A stretch of 64,000 nt of DNA from NCBI GenBank assembly GCA_020252485.1, contig JADCCX010000059.1:91886-155885 (forward strand), in the 5' to 3' direction. Positions 43,533 to 52,128 of the stretch are shown one piece after another (position 1 is the first letter of the stretch; every line of letters starts with the position of its first letter). This stretch comes from Methylocystis sp. (GTDB lineage Bacteria; Pseudomonadota; Alphaproteobacteria; Rhizobiales; Beijerinckiaceae). The translations under genes and the position numbers were made by a program. Below the pieces are notes generated by a model that had not been told where the DNA came from, made no database searches, and worked only from the letters and a program-made list of their open reading frames with translations.

Positions 43533-45092
43533 TCAGATGCCCCAGGGCAGGCCCAGCATCTTCCAGACCGCAAAGAGCGCGGTCCACACGATGAACATCC
43601 AGACCACATAGGGCAGCATGAGCGCCACCACCGTGCCGACGCCGGCATTGCGGTCGTAGCGCTGCATGAAGCCGACGACGAGCGCGAAATAGGCGTTGAG
43701 CGGCGTGATCGCGTTCATTGGCGAATCGCCGATGCGGTAGGCCGCCAGCACCGCCTCGGGCTCGACGCCGAGCTTCATCAGCAGCGGCACGAAGACCGGC
43801 GCGAAGATCGCCCATTTGGCGATGGCCCCGGTGAGCAGGAGGTCGATGATGGCGACGACGATGATGAAGCCGAGCAGCAGCGGCAGCGCGCCGATATTGG
43901 CCGCCTGCAGCAGGCCGGAGAGGCTGAGCGCCATCACCGTGCCCATGTTGGTGTAGGTGAAATAGGCGACGAACTGGCTGAGCACGAAAAACAGGAAGAT
44001 CGTGCCGCCAAGGCCCCGGATCGACTTCTCGATCGCGGCGATGACTTCGGCCAGCGTGCGGATTGTGCCGGCGCCGATGCCGTAGCACCAGCCGGTGGTC
44101 AGGAACATCAGCATGATGAGGGCGATCAGGCCGTTCATGAACGGCGAATTGCCGATCAATTCGCCCGTGGCGGGGTTGCGCAGCGGCGCGCCGGCCGGCA
44201 GCGTCAGCAGCAGGAACACCGCGATGAGGCCCAGAAGGCCGAAGCCGGCATAGCGCAGCCCGCGCGATTCGGCGTCGCTCAGCACCGCGCCCTGCTCCGT
44301 CGTCGTGCCTTCTGCAGCAGTGGAGGGATCATATTTGCCGAGCCTGGGGCCGATCACCCGGTCGGTGATGAAGGCGATGACGAAGGTGAGGACGATCACC
44401 GATACGATAGAAAACCAGATGTTCGAGGCAAGGCCGATCTGCCTGCTGGGATCGACGAGGCGCGCCGCATCGTTGGTGAACTCGACGAGCACGGCATCAA
44501 GCGGCTTGATCAGCATGTTGACCGTGAAGGCGCCGGCCACCGCCGCGAAACCCAGCGCCAGTCCGGCCAGCGGATTGCGCCCGACGGCGAGATAGGCGAT
44601 GCCGGCCAGCGGAATAAGGACCAGATAGCCCGCATCGGCGGCGATGCTGGCGAGGATGCCGACGAAGGCGAGGATGTAGGTCAGCGCCCATGCCGGCGAG
44701 ACGATCACCAGCTTGCGGATCAGCGCCGTGACCAGTCCCGATTCTTCGGCGACACCCGCGCCGATCATCGCCACGATCATCAGGCCGACGGCCGTGAAGC
44801 TCATGAAGTTTGGTATCAGCGAGGTATACATAAACCGGATGCCCTCGACATTGAGGAGGCTCCGGATCGCGGTTGTCGCTGTCTCGATCTTGTTCGTATC
44901 GGGGTTGATCCGCTCGAAAGTGACGCCGGCGCCGAACAGGCTCAGCACCGCCGACAGAACGATCACGATCGCGATCAGGATCAGGAAGATCACGACAGGG
45001 TGGGGCACGCGGTTGCCCACCGCCTCCACCGTGTCGAGAATCCTTTGCATGGTGGTCTTTGGTGCTCCCGCACCGGGCGCGGCAGTGTTCAT
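43533..45092 (-). CDS. AbgT family transporter
   Basis: 519 residues, about 12 membrane helices. The opening RILDTVEAVGNRVPHPVVIFLILIA, the re-entrant-loop regions (VEFTNDAARLVDPSRQIG, DSPMNAITPLNAYFALVV) and PAWALTYILAFVGILASIAADAGYLVLIPL are typical of AbgT/MtrF/YdaH. Characterised members import p-aminobenzoyl-glutamate or export sulfonamides and p-aminobenzoate. It begins 24 bases after the second adaptor of the RND operon, so it may be a fourth pump component or a functionally linked exporter. Confidence 0.9.
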   Translation of the reverse strand: MNTAAPGAGAPKTTMQRILDTVEAVGNRVPHPVVIFLILIAIVIVLSAVLSLFGAGVTFERINPDTNKIETATTAIRSLLNVEGIRFMYTSLIPNFMSFTAVGLMIVAMIGAGVAEESGLVTALIRKLVIVSPAWALTYILAFVGILASIAADAGYLVLIPLAGIAYLAVGRNPLAGLALGFAAVAGAFTVNMLIKPLDAVLVEFTNDAARLVDPSRQIGLASNIWFSIVSVIVLTFVIAFITDRVIGPRLGKYDPSTAAEGTTTEQGAVLSDAESRGLRYAGFGLLGLIAVFLLLTLPAGAPLRNPATGELIGNSPFMNGLIALIMLMFLTTGWCYGIGAGTIRTLAEVIAAIEKSIRGLGGTIFLFFVLSQFVAYFTYTNMGTVMALSLSGLLQAANIGALPLLLGFIIVVAIIDLLLTGAIAKWAIFAPVFVPLLMKLGVEPEAVLAAYRIGDSPMNAITPLNAYFALVVGFMQRYDRNAGVGTVVALMLPYVVWMFIVWTALFAVWKMLGLPWGI

Positions 45093-45116
45093 TCGTCGAT
45101 CCCCACTGGAATTACA

Positions 45117-46313
45117 TTAAGTCTTTATTGGAAAGGTAAGCCCGAACCGGCAGGCCCCGTCAAGGCAAGCCGCCGTCGCCGGTAAGTATTTCAGCGAATT
45201 CGCGCGGCGCTCCGCAGGCGGCAGCGGCTTCACCATCTGCCCCGGATAGAGCGCCTGGATGCCGCCGCTGACGACCATCTCGCCAGCCTCCAGCCCGTGG
45301 GCGACCAGGACGCTCGCATATTCGAAGCGCAACACTTCGATGCGCCTGAGCGCGACGCGGGACGTCGCCGGATCCACGACCCACACGGCGGGATCCGTCC
45401 CCATGATCGTCAGTGCGCCAGCCGGCACCGAGACGACAAGCGCCGAGGATTTCTCGAGCACGCCGACAACGGTCGAGCCGAGCGCCATGGCGGGCAGCTT
45501 CTTGTCGAGGCCGACCCGGATGCGGAAGGTGCCGGTGGCGGCATCGGCCTGCGGCGCGATCTCGCGCACCCGTCCGGTTACGGAAACGCTGGGGTCGGCG
45601 GCGAGCGAAACGCGGAAAATGCCGCCCGCCGGCTGCTGATCGAGGAAGCGGGGCGTAACGTCGAAGACGGCGTCGCGGCCGTCGTCGCGCGCCATGCGGA
45701 AGACGACCTGACCCGGCTGGACGACTTCGCCCGCCTCAAGGCGCCGCGTCGTGACGACGCCGTCGGAATCGGCCCGCAATTCGGTGAAGCCGAGCCGGTC
45801 CTGCGCCAGCGCCACCTGCGCTTCGGCCTCGTTCAGCCTTGCCTCGGCGACTTCCTTGGCGGTCAGGGCCTGATCGAACTGCCGCCGTGTGGTGAAGCCC
45901 TGGCCCATCAGGCGGTCCTGCCGGTCGAAGGCGGTGCGCGTCTGCTCAACCTCGCCAAGCGCCGCGAGCCTGACCGCCTTGGCGGCCTTGAGCGCATTCT
46001 CCTCATTCACCGAATCGAGCCTGGCCAGCAATTGGCCGGCGACGGCCTTGTCGCCGACATCGACCTTCCGCTCCACGACCTTGCCGCCGATCCGGAACCC
46101 GAGTTCGGCCTCGTTGGCGGCCTGCACCTCGCCGGTGAGCCGGGAGATATTGGAGGTGGTGGTGGCGGCCGCGGGCGCGACGGCGACCAGCCGGGGCGCT
46201 GTGGCGGCGGGAGGCGGCGCCTCCGAGCAGCCGGCGATGCTGCCGGCAAGAGCGCCAAGGACGATCAGGCGTGCGGCAGTCAGTCTGTACGGGGCGGAAG
46301 GGCTCGTTATCAC
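45117..46313 (-). CDS. RND efflux periplasmic adaptor, second copy (lipoprotein)
   Basis: 398 residues. Lipobox GSIAGC (C29) for outer- or inner-membrane anchoring, then the HlyD/MFP domains: lipoyl half-motif (ELGFRIGGKVVERKVDVGDKAVAGQLLARLD), an alpha-helical hairpin (~105-160), the second lipoyl half (LRADSDGVVTTRRLEAGEVVQPG) and beta-barrel domains. The start is GTG 46313, overlapping the RND stop as GTGA. It is similar in layout to the adaptor at 49399-50508, so one pump is flanked by two adaptors. It may form a mixed adaptor ring. Confidence 0.9.
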   Translation of the reverse strand: MITSPSAPYRLTAARLIVLGALAGSIAGCSEAPPPAATAPRLVAVAPAAATTTSNISRLTGEVQAANEAELGFRIGGKVVERKVDVGDKAVAGQLLARLDSVNEENALKAAKAVRLAALGEVEQTRTAFDRQDRLMGQGFTTRRQFDQALTAKEVAEARLNEAEAQVALAQDRLGFTELRADSDGVVTTRRLEAGEVVQPGQVVFRMARDDGRDAVFDVTPRFLDQQPAGGIFRVSLAADPSVSVTGRVREIAPQADAATGTFRIRVGLDKKLPAMALGSTVVGVLEKSSALVVSVPAGALTIMGTDPAVWVVDPATSRVALRRIEVLRFEYASVLVAHGLEAGEMVVSGGIQALYPGQMVKPLPPAERRANSLKYLPATAACLDGACRFGLTFPIKT

Positions 46314-49300
46314 GATTGCGCTCCTGCTGGATGGATGGCTGCGCCGCCCGCAGGCGGGGGAGGGGCTGCCTTCTGCTTGAACATGGCGACATAGAGTGTT
46401 GGCAGGAAGATCAGCGTCAGAACCGTTCCCACGAACAGGCCGCCCATGATCGCGAAGGCCATCGGCCCCCAGAAGATGGTTGGCGCAATCGGGATCATGC
46501 CGAGGATCGTCGAAATGGCGGTGAGCATGATCGGCCGGAAGCGCGAGACGCTGGCGTCGATGGCGGCATCACGCACGCTCTTGCCGGCGGCGAGATCGTC
46601 CTCGATCTGGCTGATCAGGATCACCGCATTCTTGGTGATGATGCCCAGCAGCGCCAGGATGCCGAGCAGGGCGACGAAGCCGAGCGGCTTGCCCGAAAGC
46701 AGCAAGGCCGCGACCACGCCGATGATGCCGAGCGGCGCGATGCTCAGCACCAGCAGGAGCCGTCCGAAGCTCTGCAGCTGGAACATCAGCACCGTCAGCA
46801 TCAGCAGGATCATCACCGGCACCACGGCGATCACCGAAGCCTGGGAGCTGGCGCTTTCCTCGACCGTGCCGCCAAGCGCGATGGAATAGCCCGGCTTCAG
46901 GTCCTTGCTGAAGGCGGCGATGGACGGGGCAAGCGCGCTCACCACCGTCTCCGGCAGGACGCCCGGAACGATATCGGCCAGGACGGTGAGCGTCGGGATG
47001 CGGCTGCGCCGCCAGATCAGCGGTTCGCCCTGCTCGTAATCGAAGCGGACGAACTGGGAGAGCGGCACCGAGCGTCCGCCCGGCAGGGCGACCTGCATCG
47101 TGCGCAGTGTATCGAGCGAGACGCGCTCCTCGTCGCGCGCCCGCATCACCACATCGATGAGATAGATATCGTCACGCACCTGTGTGACGGGGGTTCCCGA
47201 GATGGCGGTGCTGAGCGTGGTCGCGACGGCCTGCGAGCTGAGCCCGAGCCGCCGCGCTTCATCCTGATCGACCGTCAGGCGCAGTTCACGCGTCGGTTCG
47301 ATCCAGTCATAGCTGATCGTCGCGGTCTTCGGGTTGGCGGCGATCGTCGCGGCCAGCTTCAGCGCGATGGTCCGGACCTCGGCGGTATCCGGTCCGCTGA
47401 TGCGGTATTGCAGCGGCCAGCCGACCGGCGGTCCAAGCTCCAGCGGCGAGACACGCGACACGACATTCGGGAAGTCGCGCGCCAGCGCCGCCTCCAGCTT
47501 GGCGGCGACGCGCTTGCGCGCCTCAAGGCCCTTGGTGACGATGACGGCCTGGCTGAAGAAGTCATTGGCCAGCTGCACATCGAGGGGAAGATAGAAGCGG
47601 ATGGCGCCCCGCCCCACATAGGTGCTCCAGCTCTCGACATCCGGATCGCCCTTCAGGATCGCATCGAAGCGCGATGCCATGGTTTCACTGGCGAAGATCG
47701 ATGAATTCTGCGGCAGCGTCAGATCCACCAGCAGTTCCGGCCGGTCCGAGGACGGGAAAAACTGCCGGGGAATGAGCGGCATGGCGAGAATGGAGAGGAC
47801 GAAAGCGCCCACTGTCGCGCCGATCGTCAGCCATTTGCCGCTGACGGCAAGGCCGAGCACCTGCTTGAATGCCCCCAGCAGGCCGCCAGGAGAACCGGAC
47901 GGCGCGCTCTCCTGCTTGGGAGGCCGCAGGATGAAAACACCCAGCACCGGGGCGAAGATGACCGCCACGAACCACGAGACGAGGAGGGCGATGCTGACGA
48001 CCGCGAACAGCGTGAACGTGTATTCGCCGGCGCTGCTGGCGGCAAAGCCGATCGGCACGAAACCGGCGATTGTCACCAGCGTGCCCGCCATCATCGCCAT
48101 GCCGTATTTCGAGAAGGCGAAAGTGCCGGCCTTCATCTTGTCGTCGCCGGCGGCGAGCCGCGAGAGCATCGCATCGGTTGTCGTCATCGCATCGTCGACC
48201 ATCAGGGCCAGCGCGATGATCAGCGCGCCCAGCGAGATGCGCTGCATGTCGATCGCCATCAGGTCCATGACCGCAAAGACGACGGCCAGCGTCAGCGGGA
48301 TCGCCAGCGCGATCACCAGGCCCGGCCTGACGCCAAGCGAGATGAAGCTGATCACCAGGATGATGAGGACCGATTGCACGAGCGATGTCATGAAGTCGCG
48401 GATAGCCTCGTTCACCACGACGGGCTGGTCAGCCACGATATGGGCCTCGATGCCAATCGGGAGATTGGTGCTGATTTGGGCCATTTTCGCCTGGATGTTT
48501 TTGCCGAGCGCCAGAATGTCGCCGCCATCGCGCATGGCGATGCCCAGGCCGATCCCGTCGCGTCCGTTGATGCGGAAGATCGGGCGCGGCGGATCGACGA
48601 AGGCGCGGCGCACGGTCGCGATATCGGCCAGCCGGATCATCCGGTCGCCAACGGCGAAATTGATCTCCCGGATGTCGGCTTCCGAATCGAAGGCACCCGA
48701 GACCCTGAGCGAGATGTTCTCGGCCGAGGTCTCGATGGAGCCGGCGGGCCGCACGGCGTTCTGGGCCTGGATCGCCGCAATCAGGGCGGAGCGGTCAATG
48801 CCGAGATTGGCGAGTTCGACCAGCGAGAACTCGATGAAGATGCGCTCATCCTGCTCGCCGATCGCCTCGATCTTCGAGACATCCGGCACATTCAGCAGCG
48901 ACGAGCGGATGGTGTCGACGTAATCGCGGAGCTCACGATGGGAGAAGCCCTCCGCCGTGAAACCGTAGATGATGCCGAACGTGTCGCCGAAGCGGTCGTT
49001 GAAGAAGGGGCCGACGACGCCTGCGGGCAGGGTATGGCGCATGTCGCCGATCAGGTTGCGCGCCTTCTGCCAGCGCTCCTGCACCTGGTTCGCCTTCACC
49101 GAGGCCTTGAGGTTGACGAAGATCGTCGTCATGCCGGGCGTCGTCGTGCTGCGGACGAAATCGAGATCCGGCGTCTCCTCGAGCTGCCGCTCGAGGCGCT
49201 CGGTCACCTGCTTCAGCGTGTCGGTCATCGTGGCGCCCGGCCAGGCGGCGGCCACAACCATCGTCTTGATCACGAAGGAGGGGTCCTCGTTGCGGCCAAG

Positions 49301-49399
49301 CCGGACAAAACTCAGGACTCCCGCCGCAATGGCGACAAGCATCAGATAGGCCACCACGGAGCGGTGCTTCAGGGCCCAGTCGGAGAGATTGGGGATCAT
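46310..49399 (-). CDS. RND-family efflux pump permease (AcrB/HAE type)
   Basis: 1029 residues, the full RND length: 12 membrane helices in two halves with two large periplasmic loops. Conserved pieces include the N-terminal LSDWALKHRSVVAYLMLVAIAAG, FVNLKASVKANQVQERWQKARN, SIVLV-like DDAMTTTDAML after TM4, LLVSWFVAVIFAPVLG, and the last-half GKPLGFVALLGILALLGIITKNAVILI. It exports drugs or other hydrophobic compounds by proton exchange. It overlaps both flanking adaptor genes (TGATG and GTGA). No outer-membrane TolC-type partner is encoded in the operon. Confidence 0.94.
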   Translation of the reverse strand: MIPNLSDWALKHRSVVAYLMLVAIAAGVLSFVRLGRNEDPSFVIKTMVVAAAWPGATMTDTLKQVTERLERQLEETPDLDFVRSTTTPGMTTIFVNLKASVKANQVQERWQKARNLIGDMRHTLPAGVVGPFFNDRFGDTFGIIYGFTAEGFSHRELRDYVDTIRSSLLNVPDVSKIEAIGEQDERIFIEFSLVELANLGIDRSALIAAIQAQNAVRPAGSIETSAENISLRVSGAFDSEADIREINFAVGDRMIRLADIATVRRAFVDPPRPIFRINGRDGIGLGIAMRDGGDILALGKNIQAKMAQISTNLPIGIEAHIVADQPVVVNEAIRDFMTSLVQSVLIILVISFISLGVRPGLVIALAIPLTLAVVFAVMDLMAIDMQRISLGALIIALALMVDDAMTTTDAMLSRLAAGDDKMKAGTFAFSKYGMAMMAGTLVTIAGFVPIGFAASSAGEYTFTLFAVVSIALLVSWFVAVIFAPVLGVFILRPPKQESAPSGSPGGLLGAFKQVLGLAVSGKWLTIGATVGAFVLSILAMPLIPRQFFPSSDRPELLVDLTLPQNSSIFASETMASRFDAILKGDPDVESWSTYVGRGAIRFYLPLDVQLANDFFSQAVIVTKGLEARKRVAAKLEAALARDFPNVVSRVSPLELGPPVGWPLQYRISGPDTAEVRTIALKLAATIAANPKTATISYDWIEPTRELRLTVDQDEARRLGLSSQAVATTLSTAISGTPVTQVRDDIYLIDVVMRARDEERVSLDTLRTMQVALPGGRSVPLSQFVRFDYEQGEPLIWRRSRIPTLTVLADIVPGVLPETVVSALAPSIAAFSKDLKPGYSIALGGTVEESASSQASVIAVVPVMILLMLTVLMFQLQSFGRLLLVLSIAPLGIIGVVAALLLSGKPLGFVALLGILALLGIITKNAVILISQIEDDLAAGKSVRDAAIDASVSRFRPIMLTAISTILGMIPIAPTIFWGPMAFAIMGGLFVGTVLTLIFLPTLYVAMFKQKAAPPPPAGGAAIHPAGAQS

Positions 49400-50508
49400 C
49401 AGAACTCCGTTCCCGTCACGCGGACTTTCTGGCCTGCCTTGAGCAGGCTGGCGCCGGCCGTCACGACGATATCGCCGGGGGCGAGCCCGGCGGAAATCAC
49501 CGCGCGGGCCGCGTCCGCCCGCTCGATCTCCACCGGGCGGGCCGCGATCGTCTGGCTGGCGGGATCGACGACCCAGACCTTCGGCGTCTGCTCGCCGCTG
49601 ATCAGGGCGCTCGCCGGTATGCTGATGACGGCCTTACCGCTGTTGGCCACCGTGCCGGTCACGGTCGCGCCCAGCCGGAAGGCGGCGGGCGGCTTGTCGA
49701 GCCCGATCCTGACGCGGAAGGTCCGGGTGACCGGATCGGCCTGCGGGGACACTTCGCGGACGAGGCCCGCGACGCGCACGGACGGATCAAGCGCCAGCGC
49801 GATCGTGACGCTCAGGTTCTGCGGGTAGGACCTGATGAGCTCCGCCGGCACGTCGAAGACGGCGTCAAGACCGCCCTCGCGCGCCAGCCGCACCACCATC
49901 CGGCCCGCCGCGACAACCTCGCCCGGCTCGGCGCCGACGGCGGTCACGACGCCCGGCGCATCAGCCTTCAAGGTGGTGAAACTGACAAGATGCTCGGCAT
50001 TCCTCAATTGCGCCTGCGCCGCCTCGACGCGCGCCTGCGCCGCCTTGCGCGCCTGCCGGGCGTCATCGAGGTCGGCCGCGGAGGTCACGCCGCGGGCATG
50101 CAGCGTGCTCTGCCGCTGAAAATGCCCGTCCGCCTGGCGGAAGGCGCTCTGCGCCGCGGCGGCGTCCGCCTCGCTGGTGCGCAGGGCATTGAGTTCGTTC
50201 TCGGGGTCGAGGCTCGCCAGAAGATCGTTGGTCTGGACGCGGGCGCCCATGGCGACAGGCCGCTCGGCGATCCTGCCTCCGATCCGGAAGGAGATGGCTG
50301 GCTGGTCCTGGGCCTCGATCCGGCCCGTGAAGCTCGCGATGACCGGCCGCTCCTGGAGCGCCACGGTGGCTGTGCGCACCGGCCTTATGGGGGCGGGCTT
50401 CGCCTCTTCGACCGGCTTGCAGCCTGCAGCGGCGAGCGCCAGCAGCGAGGCCAGCGCAGCGCTCCTGACGCCCGGCCGGCGGAATGCGGCATGCGGCGGA
50501 GGGCTCAT
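49399..50508 (-). CDS. RND efflux periplasmic adaptor, first copy (lipoprotein)
   Basis: 369 residues. Lipobox ALAAAGC (C29), then lipoyl half-motif (AISFRIGGRIAERPVAMGARVQTNDLLASLD), helical hairpin with many Ala/Gln (about 95-155), second lipoyl half (LKADAPGVVTAVGAEPGEVVAAG) and beta-barrel/membrane-proximal domains. It links the RND pump to an outer-membrane channel. The ATG at 50508 overlaps the stop of a 45-residue membrane peptide gene (ATGA), and its own stop overlaps the RND start. Confidence 0.91.
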   Translation of the reverse strand: MSPPPHAAFRRPGVRSAALASLLALAAAGCKPVEEAKPAPIRPVRTATVALQERPVIASFTGRIEAQDQPAISFRIGGRIAERPVAMGARVQTNDLLASLDPENELNALRTSEADAAAAQSAFRQADGHFQRQSTLHARGVTSAADLDDARQARKAAQARVEAAQAQLRNAEHLVSFTTLKADAPGVVTAVGAEPGEVVAAGRMVVRLAREGGLDAVFDVPAELIRSYPQNLSVTIALALDPSVRVAGLVREVSPQADPVTRTFRVRIGLDKPPAAFRLGATVTGTVANSGKAVISIPASALISGEQTPKVWVVDPASQTIAARPVEIERADAARAVISAGLAPGDIVVTAGASLLKAGQKVRVTGTEF

Positions 50509-50642
50509 GCGGATTGCGCCACGCTGTGCTCGCGCCGCCCGAGGCCGACCATCACATAGGCCAGGCCGCCGAAAATCAGCGGAATCCCGGCCATGGCGCC
50601 AGCCGAAGCCAATGTCGCCGCCGCGCCGGTTTGGTCAGTCAT
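50505..50642 (-). CDS. 45-residue single-helix membrane protein at the head of the RND operon
   Basis: A short frame: starts MTDQTGAAATLASAG, has one hydrophobic segment (AGIPLIFGGLAYVMVGLG, about 18-35), and ends RREHSVAQSA. The ATG at 50642 has AAGG about six bases upstream, and the stop overlaps the adaptor ATG (ATGA), the same coupling seen at the other junctions of this operon. The coupling, ribosome site and clear helix support a real small protein. Small helices that bind RND pumps are known (AcrZ in enterobacteria), but no sequence relation is claimed. Confidence 0.65.
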   Translation of the reverse strand: MTDQTGAAATLASAGAMAGIPLIFGGLAYVMVGLGRREHSVAQSA

Positions 50643-51042
50643 TGCGCACCTTTCCGCATTTCCGTTCCCCGCTCATGTCGGCTTTTTCCGCATATCCTGT
50701 TTTTTATGACAATCATGTGTGGGTGGATCGGCTTTGAGTCTCGCCTTCATATCAATCGATCCTTCGGCCATGCGAACATCCGTTTGACCACAATCGGGAT
50801 GCTCAGAAGAACCAGCGCGCGATGGACGTTTGCATAAAGCCTCGCCGCTCGTCAAACCCTCTTTCCCGGTTGTTGCGAACCCGGATTTCCCGGAGGATGG
50901 TGCGACTTTATGCCGTTGGAACGCCGATGCTGATGGCTTTCGTCGAAGGGGCCGAAAAAATCTGATCGCCAAATTCACTGGCGTCGAATACCTGTCCCTT
51001 AATGAGTCCATGGCCCAGGTTACGGCAATGGGGGGTGGCGCA
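50643..51042. other. 400-bp intergenic region between RND and Mrp-type operons, with dispersed repeat copy 2
   Basis: This gap holds the divergent promoters of the RND and Mrp-type operons, though no clear -35/-10 was settled. About 50930-50990 is, on the minus strand, a second copy of the repeat seen at 3178-3230 (core GATCAGATTTTTTCGG). GCATAAAG near 50833 and CTTTATGC near 50905 form a loose inverted pair. Open readings across it are not convincing genes. Confidence 0.6.
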
Positions 51043-51564
51043 ATGGCGGTGCAAACGAGATCGGGCGCTATCGGCGCAATCGCCTCCGCTGCGGGGCTTC
51101 GCCGCTTCGTCTTCTATTTCGGCTTCTGGTTCATCCTGATCGGTGTCAGCCCGATCAACCTGATCGTCGGCCTGCCGACGGCTGCTGTGGCGGTCTGGGT
51201 CAGCCTGAGGCTGCTGCCTCCTGGAGACAGAAGCCTGTCTTATGGCGCGCTGGCTGGGCTTCTCCTGCGCCTGCCATGGCAATCGCTGGTTGCTGGCATC
51301 GATATCGCGCGCCGGGCCTTCGATCCCCGGATGCCGCTGCGGACCGGTTTCGTCGTCTTCCCCTCGCGCCTGCCGCCCGGTTCCGCCCGCGATGCTTTCT
51401 GCGCATTGATGAGCCTGCAGCCCGGCACCTTGCCGGTCGGCGCCGGAGAGAAGGACGATATCCTGTTCCACTGTCTCGATACGGCCCAGCCGGTTGCTGC
51501 GCAGCTTGCGGCGGAAGAGGCACGATTCCTGCGCATCCTCGGGCAGGAGCCGCGCAATGCCTGA
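51043..51564 (+). CDS. Mrp/Mnh-type cation/proton antiporter subunit E
   Basis: 173 residues, two to three membrane helices (FVFYFGFWFILIGVSPINLIVGLPTAAVAVWVSL, YGALAGLLLRLPWQSLVAGIDIARRAF). This is the MnhE/MrpE pattern, including the RTGFVVFP stretch and the C-terminal cytoplasmic domain. ATG 51043 (MAVQTRSG) is chosen; upstream in-frame ATGs at 51010 and 51028 are alternatives, and the long upstream extension covers the intergenic repeat. First gene of the antiporter operon, overlapping subunit F by eight bases. Confidence 0.87.
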   Translation: MAVQTRSGAIGAIASAAGLRRFVFYFGFWFILIGVSPINLIVGLPTAAVAVWVSLRLLPPGDRSLSYGALAGLLLRLPWQSLVAGIDIARRAFDPRMPLRTGFVVFPSRLPPGSARDAFCALMSLQPGTLPVGAGEKDDILFHCLDTAQPVAAQLAAEEARFLRILGQEPRNA

Positions 51565-51838
51565 GTTCCTTTACGCTGCCGCAGCGCTCGTGCTGCTGCT
51601 CACCGGGCTTGGCCTGATGCGGATGCTCTGGGGCCCGTCGCCCGCAGACCGGCTGATGGCGGCGCAGCTTCTCGGCACCGGGGGCGGGGCGATCGCGCTG
51701 CTGATCGCCATCGCCAGCGGGACGATGGCCATTATCGATATTGCGCTCACGCTGGCGCTTCTGGCCGCCTTCGCCGCCGTGGCGCTGACTTTGGGCGAGC
51801 CCGGAACCAAGACCCGCGCCGGGGAGGGCGAGCAATGA
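51557..51838 (+). CDS. Mrp/Mnh-type antiporter subunit F
   Basis: 93 residues, three membrane helices: LYAAAALVLLLTGLGLMRMLWG, then PADRLMAAQLLGTGGGAIALLIAIASG and IIDIALTLALLAAFAAVAL. The MxRxxxGPSxADR motif (MRMLWGPSPADR) is diagnostic of MrpF/MnhF. It overlaps subunit E by eight bases and subunit G by four (ATGA). Confidence 0.9.
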   Translation: MPEFLYAAAALVLLLTGLGLMRMLWGPSPADRLMAAQLLGTGGGAIALLIAIASGTMAIIDIALTLALLAAFAAVALTLGEPGTKTRAGEGEQ

Positions 51839-52128
51839 GCGTTGTTCTCGACGCCTTCACGGTAATCACGGTCACGGCAGGGCTTGTGTTCTTCCTGGCC
51901 GGCACGGTCGGACTCCTGCGTTTTCCCGATGCGCTGACACGGCTCCACGCCTTGACCAAGGCCGATAACCTGGGGCTGGGCCTGATCGTGCTGGGGCTTC
52001 TGCCGCAATGCCCCGACATCACCTCGGCGCTGAAGCTGATCGCGATCTGGGTGCTCGTGCAATTCGCCGGCGCCTCGGCCAGCCAGCTCATCGCGCAATT
52101 CGTGCGCCGCAACGAGCCCGGCCCATGA
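51835..52128 (+). CDS. Mrp/Mnh-type antiporter subunit G
   Basis: 97 residues, three membrane helices, with the MrpG signature GLLRFPDALTRLHALTKADNLGLGL. It is a small membrane subunit of the complex. Overlaps its neighbours as ATGA on both sides. Confidence 0.92.
   Translation: MSVVLDAFTVITVTAGLVFFLAGTVGLLRFPDALTRLHALTKADNLGLGLIVLGLLPQCPDITSALKLIAIWVLVQFAGASASQLIAQFVRRNEPGP

Noticed and set aside
41319..45185. A 1288-residue open frame on the plus strand.
   Set aside because: It is antisense to four well-supported minus-strand genes (pentapeptide-like protein, DUF1269, AbgT and the adaptor end). The translation is rich in Arg, His, Asp and Gln with no domains, as expected from shadow frames in GC-rich DNA.
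50830..51042. N-terminal extension of the antiporter subunit E.
   Set aside because: It would encode a non-hydrophobic leader crossing the dispersed repeat. Subunit E proteins begin close to the first helix, and an ATG at 51043 fits that length.
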